Below are positions 46,934 to 57,850 of a DNA stretch of 64,000 nucleotides, piece after piece. The notes beneath the pieces are model-generated. The model was not told the origin of the DNA. It saw nothing but the letters and a program-made list of their open reading frames with translations, and did not search any database. Each line of letters opens with the position of its first letter. Position 1 is the first letter of the stretch. Where the stretch lies: contig NC_023756.2 in assembly GCF_000499845.2 (NCBI RefSeq), positions 41,045,393 to 41,109,392 of the forward strand, written 5' to 3'. A program made the position numbers and the translations under genes. The stretch is from Phaseolus vulgaris. Lineage: Eukaryota > Streptophyta > Magnoliopsida > Fabales > Fabaceae.

Positions 46934-48070
46934 CTAAACTCCTTCAATTTGGTCATCCAAGTGTTGAAACTTGGCTTGAGCCATTTCATAATGTGCCTTT
47001 TGGTCATATGTGAGTGTGTCCAGCCTGCTTAGAACTTGTCTTTCGAACATGGATAGAGGTTCACCTCTATACACAGGTTCCTCATATGCAACCAATGCAT
47101 TTTGGCTTGTAGCAGCAACATCCTCCTTTGCAGAAGAGTGGGCTGGTGACTCATCCATGTGTTGCACACCATCAGCATTTTCTTCTTCTTCATCTGCTGG
47201 ATCAGCTGCTTCATTCTCAACTCTATTTGTAGCATTCCTTCTAAATATCCAGCTGTCATCCTCCTTTTGGAACCCCATCTTCAAGAGAGTGGAGTTGTCT
47301 ATTTCACTTGTTGCCTTAATGGTGTCATTTCTCTCATTTGCAGTATCAACTTCAAAATAATCAATTAGCTTTGACACAAAAATAGCATATGGAAAACGAT
47401 AATCGGGAAGCCTTGTGGATTTGAGCATATGCTCTACCATTGTACTCACCCAATTTACCTTGAGTTGGTTCATTATACAGTATAGCAGAATCAAATCCTC
47501 TTCATGATTGCTTCCTCTAGGAGTGAGTTGCCAAGCAATTATGTAGGCTAGGAGTCTTGGAATTATTGTCAGATTTCCAGCATGAAATCTAGCTACTGGT
47601 TCAGCAGGATTTCTAACACAACTCCTATAAAACTGCATTTTGTTGAACCCTTGAATTCCAACAGTATTCCCTTTGCTAACCTTCATTCCTGAATACTTGA
47701 TTCCTCCCACATTGCTCCATATTTCCCTTGTAATTTTCAGCTTCACACCTTTCACATGGGAGACCAGATTTTTGCCATCTTGAACCAGATTGTTGTAGAA
47801 CAATTTCACCAAGTCTGGATAGACATTTCCAATCATTTCTAAGAAGCTTTTAAGCTTTTGATGCTTGAGCAGGGTTTTCGCTTCAGTTAGATTTTCTTCT
47901 CTCAACCAAGAAAATTTCAGCACCTTGGGCACATTGACTTGCTTTCTGCTTGTTTCATGGATGAACCTTGTCATAGCTTCAGAATCTCCAGCAAACCAGT
48001 TTTCCAGAATGCCTTGGTTGCTGTTAGATTGCTCTTTGGATTTCTTCTTTCTGTGTGAAGAGGATGCCAT
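46934..48070 (-). CDS. Intact ORF (378 aa) in the env position of the Sirevirus, 'putative plant transposon protein' domain
   Basis: The ORF starts at ATG 48070 (MASSSHRKKKSKEQ) and is uninterrupted to 46934. After a basic start, residues about 35-235 carry the conserved plant transposon-associated domain wording (VKGVKLKITREIWSNVGGIK, YRSCVRNP, PRLLAYIIAWQLTPRGSNHE, LPDYRFPYAIFVSKLIDYF). An acidic segment follows (ADPADEEEENADG) and then a probable coiled-coil tail (LSRLDTLTYDQKAHYEMAQ). It lies between RNase H and the 3' LTR, where other Sireviruses may carry an env-like ORF. I see no signal peptide or convincing membrane helix, so an envelope role is not supported. Its integrity contrasts with the damaged pol. 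Function unknown. Confidence 0.75.
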   Translation of the reverse strand: MASSSHRKKKSKEQSNSNQGILENWFAGDSEAMTRFIHETSRKQVNVPKVLKFSWLREENLTEAKTLLKHQKLKSFLEMIGNVYPDLVKLFYNNLVQDGKNLVSHVKGVKLKITREIWSNVGGIKYSGMKVSKGNTVGIQGFNKMQFYRSCVRNPAEPVARFHAGNLTIIPRLLAYIIAWQLTPRGSNHEEDLILLYCIMNQLKVNWVSTMVEHMLKSTRLPDYRFPYAIFVSKLIDYFEVDTANERNDTIKATSEIDNSTLLKMGFQKEDDSWIFRRNATNRVENEAADPADEEEENADGVQHMDESPAHSSAKEDVAATSQNALVAYEEPVYRGEPLSMFERQVLSRLDTLTYDQKAHYEMAQAKFQHLDDQIEGV

Positions 48071-48648
48071 GCTTAATCTGTTGCTACCTGCACTTAGTCA
48101 CCTAAAGATAAACCAGCTAGAAGAAGGGTTAGTAACAGTTCACATGACCATTTCAAAATAGAAACTAAACACGGTGATTTGTTTGAACCTGGACAGCTCG
48201 TAGCAGAGATGAGAAGGTGTGAAAAACACTTGATTAGTGCCAGGTTTATATAGAGCTTTAACTCAGATTTCAAAAATCACAAATTTTAAAGGAAATCAAT
48301 TTAATCAGATTTCAAAAATTATGGGTTAAAAAAAGATCAAATCAATCAGATATGCTTCAGATTTTATTCTTGTGGTACAGCAGGTTCAGGTGTTGATTTA
48401 CGTAAGAATATATTGGAACCAGATTTCAGTTTGAAAAATCAAATCTGTTGCACCTATACAAAATCCAATCAGTTAGGATACCCACATGCTAATTGTCATA
48501 GACCTGCTGGTTAATAACCGTAAAAGCAGTCAAAGATAAAGAGAGAGAGAGAGAAAAAAAAAACAAATCTTTCTTTTTCCTAGTCACAGCTGTGATTCTG
48601 AAACAGAGAGCAAAACATGTTAAAATATAAAATAACATATTGAAATTT

Positions 48649-49428
48649 TTACTGCAGAGGAACACTTAAGCTAATGATACCCAATTCATTTAGAAGAAAA
48701 TAAAACCTATATTTAGCAAGAGGTTTAGTAAAAAGATCAGCCAATTGAAATTCAGTGCCAATGAATTTGATATCACAAGTTCCATTAGCTATATGTTCTC
48801 TTAGGAAGTGATGTTTAATTTCAATATGTTTAGTTCTTGAATGCATGACAGGATTCTTAGACAGATTTATAGCACTAGTGTTATCACAATTTATAGGTAT
48901 CTTGTTTAATAGAATCCCAAAGTCACTTAGTTGCTGCCTTAGCCATAAGGTTTGAGCACAACAACTTCCAACAGCTATGTATTCTGCTTCTGCTGTAGAG
49001 AGAGCAACACAAGCCTGTTTCTTGCAATGCCAAGAGATTAGACTTGATCCAAGCATGTGACAAGTCCCACTTGTGCTTTTCCTATCAACCTTGCAACCTG
49101 CAAAGTCAGAATCTGAAAAACCAGTTAAGTTTAAAGATACATTGTTAGGATACCATAATCCAACATCCTTAGACCCTTGCAAGTATTTCATAATTCTCTT
49201 TGCTGCATTGTAGTGTGATTCCTTTGGATTAGATTGATATCTAGCACATAAACACACGGCAAACATAATGTCAGGCCTGCTAGCAGTTAAGTATAATAAG
49301 GAACCAATTAAACCCCTGTATTTTGATTGATCCACTGATTTTCCTGCACAATCTTGATCCAGTTGGCAGCTTGTTGAAATAGGAGTGTTGATTGCTTTGC
49401 ATTGATCCATATCAAATTTCTTAAGCAA
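48649..49428 (-). pseudogene. Sirevirus reverse transcriptase end and RNase H
   Basis: The frame begins LKKFDMDQCKAINTPISTSC just after a TAG near 49430, then SLLYLTASRPDIMFAVCLCAR, the KST(S)GTCH and SWHCKKQACVALSTAEAEYIA blocks of copia RNase H, and SRTKHIEIKHHFLREHI at the end. It is the C-terminal part of the same pol as 50782-49682, separated by a frameshift in an A-rich run near 49635 and the stop near 49430. Confidence 0.85.
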
Positions 49429-49429
49429 C

Positions 49430-50782
49430 TACTTGCAGTACTTTGCTTGATTTATGAAGATTCCATCCTTGAGTTGTTTTACTTGTAGTCCAAGGAAGAA
49501 ATTCATTTCCCCTAACATTGACATCTCAAATTCACTCTTCATTGCAGTAACAAAAGCTTCACACATTTCTTCATTTATGGCCCCAAAGATGATATCATCC
49601 ACATACACTTGTACAAGGATAATATCTTCTTTTTTTCTTCTTTATGAATAGAGTTTTATCAGAATTGCCACGGTTATATCCTTAAGAGAGCAAAAACTCA
49701 CTCAATCTCTCATACCATTGCCTGGGTGCTTGTTTTAATCCATATAACGCCTTCTTAAGCATGTACACATGCTCTGGATTTTTATGATCTTCGAACCCTG
49801 GAGGCTGAGATACAAACACCTCTTCATTAATGTAACCATTTAAGAATGCACTCTTGACATCCATTTGAAATAGCTTGAACCCTTGTATGCTGGAAAATGC
49901 TAGGAGTAATCTGACAGCTTCAAGACGTGCTACCGGTGCATAGGTTTCACCAAAATCAATTCCCTCTTCTAGGTTATAACCTTTAGTAACCAGCCTTGCT
50001 TTATTTCTAGTGATAGCCCCATGTTCATCCATCTTGTTCCTGTACACCCACTTGGTTCCTATGATATTCATCTCATGCCTTCTTGGAACCAAAGTCCATA
50101 CTTCATTGTATTCAAACTGGTTCAGTTCTTCCTGCATTGTTGTTATCCAATTGCTGTCTTGTAGTGCTTCTTCCAGACTTTTAGGTTCAATCTGTGAAAC
50201 AAAGGCCATTGTTTTGCAGAAATTATTAAGTGAATTTCTTTTTGAGACTCCTTTCTCAATTTTACCAATTACATTGTCTAGTGTGAGATCCCTGGGTGTT
50301 TTCCATTCTTTAGGCAATCCTGCATTCATAATAGATTCTTTGACAACATTTGGATTAGTTGCATCAAGCTCACTGGATTGATTATTTTGCAAAATGGTTC
50401 TTAAATCATCCATACCAGGTTCATCCAGAACAGATTTAGGAACAGAACAATCTGTTTCATCAAATACAACATGTATAGATTCTTCTACTGCAAGCAATCT
50501 TTTATTATACACTCTATAAGCATGTCCATTTATAGCATAACCAATATGTGTTCCTTCATCTGATTTAGGATCAAATTTCCCCAGATTGTCTTTACCATTA
50601 TTTAGAACAAAACATTTGCAGCCAAAAACCCTAAGATGACTAATGTTAGGCTTCCTACCTTTATACAATTCATAGGGAGTTTTCTTAAGAATTGGTCTAA
50701 TCAATGTTCTGTTAAGCACATAAGAAGTAGTGTATACTGCATCAGCCCAAAAATATTTAGGTAAATCAGATTCATTTAGCAT
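49430..50782 (-). pseudogene. Sirevirus integrase C-terminus and reverse transcriptase
   Basis: The frame gives YFWADAVYTTSYVLNRT, PYELYKGRKPNISHLRVFGC (end of integrase), then the copia reverse transcriptase: WVYRNKMDEHG, ARLVTKGYNLEEGIDFGETY, FKLFQMDVKSAFLNGYINE and LYGLKQAPRQWYERL. The frame ends at 49682. The polymerase active site wording VYVDDIIFG is still readable about 80 bp further on in another frame, beyond an A-run frameshift. Confidence 0.88.
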
Positions 50783-50836
50783 GGTCCTAGCTAACTCTTC
50801 TAATGACCTATTCTTCCTTTCAACAACACCATTTTG

Positions 50837-51280
50837 TTAGGGTGTCCTAGGAGCATAATAGCTATGTGTGATCCCATGTTTTTCACAATATCTATCAAAT
50901 TTTGCATTTTGAAATTCTCCCCCATGATCACTACGAATCTGTTTTATTCTATTTTCATTTTCATTATGCAGAACCTTAGCAAGTTTCTTAAAGGCTTTAT
51001 ATGCATCATTTTTAGAAGCAAGAAACAAAGTCCATGTATATCTTGAAAAGTCATCAACAATCACCAAGGCATAGTAATTTCCAGCTAAGCTAGCAGTTCT
51101 AGATGGTCCAAACAAGTCCATATGTAAAACATCCAAGGCTTTATTTGTAGAAACCACATCTTTAGATTTAAATGAAGTTCTTATCTGTTTTCCCTTTACA
51201 CAAGCATCACACAATCTGTTATTCTGAAATTTTATGTTTGGTAAACCAGAAACAAGTTCCTTAGACTTCAGCTTATTCAA
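50837..51280 (-). pseudogene. Sirevirus integrase, catalytic core
   Basis: This part holds NNRLCDACVKGKQIRTSF (zinc-binding part), ALDVLHMDLFGPS, IVDDFSRYTW and RSDHGGEFQNAKF, that is, the first two acidic catalytic residues. A single C-to-T change makes a TAA in the conserved glutamine before the NG.VVER block (50837-50839), so the third acidic residue is in the next open segment. The copy is therefore inactive by a nonsense change. Confidence 0.88.
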
Positions 51281-51319
51281 GTGATTTGTGTGAATATGAG
51301 CTAGCCTCCTATGCCACAG

Positions 51320-51733
51320 TCATGACTCATCACTTTTAGATAACAAACACTCATTTTCAGAGCAGCTCTTCATAATATTTAAAAGATAGATGTTGTTTAC
51401 CCTTTTTCCTGTGAAAAGCACCTTACCAGAAATTTCATTTGAAATTGTACAAGTGTTGGCTTCGAAATTGACCTTGTATCCCTTGTCACACAGCTGGCTA
51501 ATGCTTAGAAGACTATGTTTTAGCCCTTCAACATACAGTACATTCTCAATAGTGGTTGAGTCTGCAGTACCAACATTTCCTCTTCCAAGAATCCTTCCTC
51601 TATTATTATCTCCATATGTGACGTGTCCTTCAGCTTTAAGTTTCAGATTTGTGAATTGGGTGACATCACCAGTCATGTGCTTTGAGCACCCACTATCCAA
51701 GTACCACTGATTTTTCCTGCTGTTTTTCTGCAA
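51320..51733 (-). pseudogene. Sirevirus aspartic protease region
   Basis: WYLDSGCSKHMTGD is the copia protease active site (Asp-Ser-Gly), followed by GHVTYGDNNRGRILGRGNVG and LLSISQLCDKGYKVNF. It lies between gag and integrase, as usual. A stop separates it from the integrase region. Confidence 0.85.
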
Positions 51734-51788
51734 AACAAAACAGATTTAACACATATGGTACCCCTTCTAAGTTTAGGGTCCAACATGA

Positions 51789-53246
51789 TTAATACCTTTC
51801 CTTAGGAAGCCATTTGGCCAACCCTTTTGGAACAAGGTACCTTCTAGCTTTACATGTTCTAGATATATGTCCAGACTTCATACAATAAAAACAAGTTGTA
51901 GAATGCATTGTATTAGACCAACTAAAAGAGGAAAAACCTGTTTTGGAAGGAACAAAAAAACTGGACAGCTTTTTCACATTGCTTTTCAATCCAGGATTGT
52001 ATCCTAGACCATTTTTATTAAAAACAGCATTCTGTGAACCTAATAAAGTTTCAAGATTTTCTCTTCCTTTGGTGAAATTTGAAAGTGTTTTTAACAAATA
52101 CTCAACCTGTTTTTCCAGCTTTTTACAATTATCACAGGTTTTTATTGATGCATGCAAACATGTTAATTTAAGGCTAACCAATTCAGTTTTAGCTTTGTGC
52201 AGTTCTTCTTCAAGAGTTTTGACCTTAGGTTCAAGTACCCTATTTACTCTATTCAATTTGTTGCACATTACAGCTAATCTGTTTGCTTCATCATGTGTTT
52301 CCTTAAATGCAATTAACAGCTGATCATAATTTTCAGAATCAGTAGAAAAATCACTTACTGAATCTGAGTTAGATTCTTCATCATTCGCCATAAAGCACAG
52401 ATTTGCTTCCTCACTTTCGGTTGAGGAATCACTAGATGAGGATACATCATTTTCTTCCCATGAGATGTATGCTCTTTTGCCTTTGCTTCTTTCACTCTTC
52501 TTGCTTGCTGATTTTTCTTTGTTTTGATTGTTTGGACAATCAACCTTTATATGACATGGTTTACCACATCCAAAACAAGTGTAATTGGAAGAATTTGAAT
52601 AATTGGATTTAGCTCTTTCTTTGTTGAGTTCTGTCACGGTTTTTCTTTCTAAGAAACCTGCTGAATTTTCTGGTGAGCAGACTCAAAGTCTCATCATGTT
52701 CAGGATTATCTTCTTCCTCACTTGTATCATGTTCCATGGTAGTTTTCAAGGCAATTCCTTTGGCTCTCTTCTCCACAGTTTCTTGTTCTTTAAATCTTTT
52801 CAGCTCTAGTTCATGCTCCATCAGTTTTCCAAAGAGTGCAGCAGTGGATATCTTGGATAAATCTCTGGATTCTGAGATTGTTGTTACCTTAGGCTGCCAG
52901 CTCCTATCAAGGCATTTCAGCACCTTTATGTTGAGCTCTTCCTTGTCAAAGACTTTACCAAGGCCAGTGAGGTGATTTACAATATGCAATACTCTCTTCT
53001 GATTGCACATCTGCAATACTCTCTTCTGATTGCATTCTGAACAGTTCGTATTCCTGAATGAGTGAGTGTTTCCTTGCTCGTTTCACATCATCCGTCCCTT
53101 CATGAGTTACCTCTAGTACCTCTCACATCTCCTTAGCTCAGTTGCATTGAGAAACTATAAAGAACTCATCTATATTCAGTGCAGAGGTGATGATGTTCTT
53201 GGCTAAGGAGTCATATTGGGCCTTCTTCTTCTCAGTTTCACTCCAT
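51789..53246 (-). pseudogene. Sirevirus gag with two zinc knuckles, N-terminus missing
   Basis: From 53246 leftwards the minus strand reads a UBN2-like gag (KKAQYDSLAKNIITSALN, EVTHEGTDDVKRARKHSLIQ). After a frame change near 52620 come a first zinc knuckle CFGCGKPCHIKVDC (about 52575), an acidic Ser-rich stretch, a coiled-coil region (about 52320-52100) and a second knuckle CFYCMKSGHISRTC (about 51895). A 27-bp duplication and stops interrupt it. The first part of gag is replaced by Tork-derived sequence at 53247. Confidence 0.8.
52985..53035. repeat. Tandem duplication with 27-bp period in Sirevirus gag
   Basis: 'gcaatactctcttctgattg' occurs at 52986 and again 27 bp later at 53013. A 27-bp step would keep the gag frame, adding nine codons. 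Confidence 0.85.
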
Positions 53247-54602
53247 TCACACTCAACAACTCAGTCCCAAATGGGAAGATCTCAATGGACATTGTTTCAG
53301 ACGGTCTGTTGAATGAAGCATCCAAAAGGAAAGAAAGAGGTGTTGGGTCTATTAGTGTCTAAGTTCAAGAGGGGAGGGGTGAATTGAACATATAAAATTT
53401 TCGCAAATACACATAGTTTTCAGTATATCAGAGGAAAAAGAACAGATTGTTTTTAAAAGAAACAGATTGATTCTTCAGAACAGTCTAACACAATTTGAAC
53501 TTGTTCAAATTAAAATTGCAATCAACAGAGAGATATAACATAATCAAATTGGTTAGCTTTTACCAGTTTGAAGAATACAGATTATGCCAAGAAATCAATC
53601 AAGTTCATTCAACACAAGGTCTCAAAGGGAAGGAATCTTTGTAAGGATTTAATGAATAAGACTATTTGTTCTTAAACCAATTAAAACCTCATATACAAGT
53701 ACTTTGTTATTGATTAGAGAACTTTAACAAATCAGGAAGAACAGTTTTTATTAAACCCATAATTAACAGATTTGATTTCAAAAGAACAGATTCCTTTCTT
53801 GACAGAATTAAGCAAAACCAGAAACGAGTGCAGGGATGAGAAGAAAAGACAAGCAAGTTTTTAAACTGGTTCACTCATACAGAGCTACATCCAGTTTCAC
53901 CTTACTCCAAGGTGGAATCCACTAAAAACAGTATCAATCACTTACAAACACAACAGTTCTTGAACACTACAAGAACAATACAACCAATGCTAAAAAAACC
54001 CTATTTCAGCACACCTTGCACTCCAAGAAACCCTATCAAGGAGTGACTAACACTTACAACTTTACAAACCAGAATAAAGGAAAGATAACACCTGAAAAGA
54101 AGATGCAAGAACTCAAAACCAGTAGTTCAATTTGCTGCAGAACTGCACCAGCACCTTCACCAAGATCAAAGTTTTCCTAGAACAAGCTCACTTGAAAATC
54201 CCTTTGGAAAACCTTTCAAAAACTCAATTCAATCCTTCTTCTCACATAGAAAGTGTTTAATCTCTGTCAAAAACGTGATTGCTCAACAACCTTTCATGTG
54301 AGAGAAGCTTTTCTTTATATAGAAAACAGTTTCTAACTTCTTTTCAAAAAAAATAGTTGAAAAGCTGTTATGAAAACAACAGATTCAGTTTTAAACTAAA
54401 CAAATTTATTTTTGGAAAAGTGCCAACTCAGCTAACTGAAATAACTGACTGAGTTGTACCTTTGGTGCCCTAACCACCTTTCGAAAATCCTTTCAGCACA
54501 CCAAAAATAAACCTATTCTTTTACAGCGAAACAGATTTTTTTTTTTGTGCAGTATCCTGATTTTTGGAGAGAACTCTAAAAACCTTTTGGAAAATCTTTT
54601 AA
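53247..54602 (-). repeat. Duplicated junction block: 94 bp of Tork gag plus Sirevirus LTR
   Basis: The sequence repeats 45447-46804 almost exactly, including 94 bp of Tork gag (53247-53340) that should not be found inside the Sirevirus. It ends abruptly at 54602, where the other copy continues differently. It stands where the 5' LTR would be. Confidence 0.85.
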
Positions 54603-54810
54603 CCACTTCAAGTGCTTGATCTATGCTTGGTTCGGCATCTAGGATAGGTCATGTAGCAAAAGGCAACCTTGAATACACACAACCCTAGAATACAAGATCA
54701 TCTAAGACACATTGCAACCTACAAAGCAAACTAGCTAACATCTACATCAAACACACTAAGGCTAGGTAGAGATGAGCTTCATCCATCTTCAACAAGAGGT
54801 ACAAATTTTC
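54603..54810. other. Unclassified fragment right of the Sirevirus
   Basis: The sequence 'ccacttcaagtgcttgatct' to about 54810 belongs to neither the Sirevirus LTR nor a recognisable Tork gag. It may be a fragment of another retroelement LTR on the minus strand. Confidence 0.35.
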
Positions 54811-55705
54811 AATATAAAACAAATGTTATTGAGAAGCGAGGAAGAGGTGAAACCCATGGGAGAAATTAATCCCGTGTAAGAAACAAAAGCAAAGCCAAAG
54901 GTCGTTATCAATCTCACACAAGAACAACAATATCCTATTATTGTAGTAAAAAATATCATAAGAGATTTGAATGCAGATTTCTAAAGAGAGACCAGAAAGT
55001 CGGAACTGTTCATCTAGACTTAGTTGATGCAAAGAAGAAGGAGTGTACTCCAATCACAGTCGTTGTCGTAGACGATGATGTTTTTCTTATTGGAGAAGAC
55101 AATTACCTAAATGTTGCATATGGTGATTCCTCTTGGATCGTTGACTCTGGTGCCTCTTTCCATATAACTCCACATGAAGATTTCTTTTCAAATTACAAGA
55201 AATGTGAATATGGTACTATGAATATGGGAAACCATGTTACAAGCAAGATTGTAGGTATTGGTGATATTATGTTACTAATAGACATAGGAAACAAGATTGT
55301 ACTGAAGGAAGTGAGGCATGTTCCAGAAATGCCTCTCAACCTTATCTCAACGAGTAAGTTGGATGATGTTGGTTTATAAGCCACTTTGGTACTGGAAAGT
55401 GGAAACTAGCAAAATGGAACCTAGTCATTGCCAGAGGTTCAAAGGAAGGATCCCTTTACATTATGCAAGGAAGAATTTTTTTTCTGGAGAATCAAATGTT
55501 GCTACAGATTCCAAATATCCTTAGCGGAGACGATTGGGGCATATGAGTGAGAAAACACTCTAGATGCTCGCCAAAAATCACTTGCAAGGTATAAAGGGTC
55601 AAATCTTGGAATCCTGTACTAATGGCATTTATGGTAAACAATGTAGAGTCAGTTTTTATAGATCAGGCGATCCCTCAAGGAGACAGAAGGTACTTGAACT
55701 TGTGC
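54811..55705 (+). pseudogene. Tork-like gag zinc knuckle, protease and start of integrase
   Basis: A knuckle-like YYCSKKYHKRFEC (about 54935, first Cys lost) is followed by a spacer, then the protease WIVDSGASFHITPHEDFFS (about 55138-55195; DSG intact) and EVRHVPEMPLNLISTSKLDD. The GAG-pre-integrase part follows with stops (LGHMSEKTL, 55540), reaching the hAT insertion at 55708. Protease matures the polyprotein in active copies; this one is interrupted. Confidence 0.75.
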
Positions 55706-55707
55706 AT

Positions 55708-57404
55708 TAGGGATGGCAATGCGAACTGGTATGCCCCGCATTTGGCCTGCAAAATGTGGGTTGGGTTGGCTGATGACTTTTTTCGGCAAGTGCACCGTTG
55801 TTGGAAGTAATAATTTGTCCCTAAGGACAGATATCAAACCCACAAGGAATAGTTGAATAATCAAGTAAAAGATTCACTAAATAGAAAATAAAATAATAAA
55901 GTTTGTTGGAATTTGTTTTGATGGCAATGATTAATAAGAAAACAAGTTAAAGAGTTTGTTGTTTCAATTGGAAAAATATGGAATGAGGTTCATCTTTCTC
56001 AATCTTTTGTATTTTGATTAGCATGACAATATTGTGTCCTTTTATTGATATTGATGCCCATATAAAAATCATTTATATCGATTCATCGCATATAAAATTA
56101 TTAAGATGCTTCCTAAATATCGATTCCTCGCATATTTATAAAAAATTATTATCGTTAAGATCAGACATTGATAGCAATTAACATTTCAAATTTATTCCTA
56201 ACATTGAAATATGTTAAGCATTATTGTTTGGGTCAGAAACTTAGAAGTACTTTCTAGTCAAATCTAAATCTCGAGATCATGGTAAACCAAGCATTACAAA
56301 CAAAACAATTATACCTGTCATAAATCAAGAACAAAATATTATGTTTAGATATCACGTCAATAGATAAGAGTTTGAACAAATTACTCCTAATCTCAAATGG
56401 TAGAATTAGCCACACATGATGGTTGTTACAAACAGGGAGAGCGAGAAAAGAAGATTTCAGATGTTTCTCCTTGACGGCTGCCTCTTATAGGGTTTCTAAA
56501 ACCTTTTATTCTCCCAATTGGACTACAATTCACTCAATGGGGTTTTCCTCTCAATCTTGCACACCTACGGTTGTGCCTCAAGCCTCCTATTTAACCTAAT
56601 TGGCTTGGGCTAAGTGCCTTCTCGCTTGGAAGATTGAGCGAGATCCTCTGGGGCGTCTGACTTAGGCGAGTTTGGGCGAGCTTTGGTGAGTGCTGGTGCG
56701 TTCCAGCTTTACCTTTTTAACTTTGTATATTCTCTTTTTGCCCAATTATCTCCATCCTTCCCTAGAATTCTGAAATTAAAACAAATTTGGGATTAAATCG
56801 TTCTTATTGAAATTAAAATCACAAAATATGTAAAAAGGTAGAAATTCATAAATTAGGAGTTATTTTATGTTTATTTTATCAATTAATACTCATAAGTGCC
56901 TATATTTTAATATAAAATATTATTAACATTTGGCACTTATCATTGGTCTGCCCCACATAGAATATGTGGCCTGATTTTACTAGTCCATCCCGCATAAGGG
57001 TTGGCTCGTGGGTTTACGAGTCAACCTACATAAGAAATATTTTTAAAAAAATAATAAATAAATAAATAAATAATTTTTTTGAATAAATTTAATTCTTTTC
57101 ATTATTTAGATGCATTATACAAATGGTCTCACAATATTATTCTCATGACACAGTCGTAATAAGATGTGAGTAAAAATTTTGGAATGTGAAATATGAAGTT
57201 ACATGAAGAAAATTTGGGGGTGCAGAAAGAAAATTCTAGATTTTTTAGTTATGCAGGTCATGTGGGTCAACCCGTCCCATCCCGCACTTGGTCCTCGCGG
57301 ACTGCGGGTTATGTGGGATGGGCCTAAGCGAATGAGTGGATTGGAATATGTAGCCCGCCCTGCATTTTTTTCAACGAGTCGCACATCCCTCTTTGTCATC
57401 CCTA
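55708..57404. mobile_element. Non-autonomous hAT transposon with perfect 8-bp target duplication
   Basis: The ends are imperfect inverted repeats: TAGGGATGGCAA at the left, and TAGGGATGACAA read from the right. Both sides carry the direct repeat TTGTGCAT (55700-55707 and 57405-57412). An 8-bp duplication and this terminal wording are typical of hAT elements. Removal of the element and one repeat would leave the integrase reading frame in phase. The outer parts are GC-richer ('gcatttggcctgc', 'catcccgcataaggg'); no transposase is encoded. About 70% of its length is a further insertion. Confidence 0.88.
55771..56942. mobile_element. Unclassified 1.17-kb insertion inside the hAT element
   Basis: It starts TGATGACTTTTTTCGGCAAG and ends GGCACTTATCA, so both ends share TGAT(g/a)A and the AAGTGC core in inverted orientation. 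Flanking pentamers are ttggc and ttggt, a possible 5-bp target duplication with one change. There is no coding capacity. Similar 'caagtgcaccg...aagtaataa' ends are, from memory, common in plant repeats, but I cannot name the class. Confidence 0.5.
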
Positions 57405-57412
57405 TTGTGCAT

Positions 57413-57850
57413 ATAGATGTTTGTGTACCATCTGAAAAATCTCTTGGTGGAGCCTACTACTTTGTCTCATTTATTGATGTCACTCAAGAAGAGTATGGGC
57501 GTACTTGCTGAAAACCAAAGATCAGCATTTAAAGAATTCCATGCTCTAGTGGAGCATGAGAGTGGGAAAAAACTTAAGTGTCTGAAATCAGACAATGGTG
57601 GAGAATATGTGGTCCTTTTAAAGCCTATTGCAAAATGTATGACATCAAAATGATGGAAACACCACTAAAGACTCCTCAACTGAATGGAGTAGCCGAAAGA
57701 ATGAATTGTACTATTGAAGAGAAAGTCATATGCATGTTACAAGGTGTTAACCTCCCCTAGTCTTTTTGGGGTGAAGCAATAAAGATTGCAGTTGATCTCA
57801 TAAACCTAACACCTTCAAGACCTCTAGATGGAGAGATTCCAGAGGAAGTG
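57413..57850 (+). pseudogene. Tork-like integrase core
   Basis: After the hAT element come the integrase core motifs KSLGGAYYFVSFID, KLKCLKSDNGGEY (second acidic residue), LKTPQLNGVAERMN (third acidic residue, Glu) and VNLP...FWGEAIK. Frameshifts near 57485 and 57600 and a stop at 57758 break it. At about 57850 it joins sequence from late reverse transcriptase, so roughly the first half of that domain is deleted. Confidence 0.8.

Larger units (their letters stand above)
45541..54602 (-). mobile_element. Sirevirus (SIRE/Maximus-like) copia retrotransposon, inserted in gag of the Tork-like element
   Basis: LTR-like blocks lie at 45541-46804 and 53341-54602, about 99% identical by eye. The minus-strand interior holds gag with two zinc knuckles, protease, integrase, reverse transcriptase and RNase H, then a separate ORF before the 3' LTR, as expected for Sireviruses. 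Pol has stops and one frameshift. The 5' end is abnormal: the primer-binding site and N-terminus of gag are missing, and a 94-bp piece of Tork gag lies between gag and the right-hand LTR. High LTR identity suggests a recent event, or later copying of the LTR. Confidence 0.8.

Noticed and set aside
46934..48070. Envelope protein
   Set aside because: No signal peptide, membrane anchor or fusion-like segment is visible; only the position resembles an env-like ORF.
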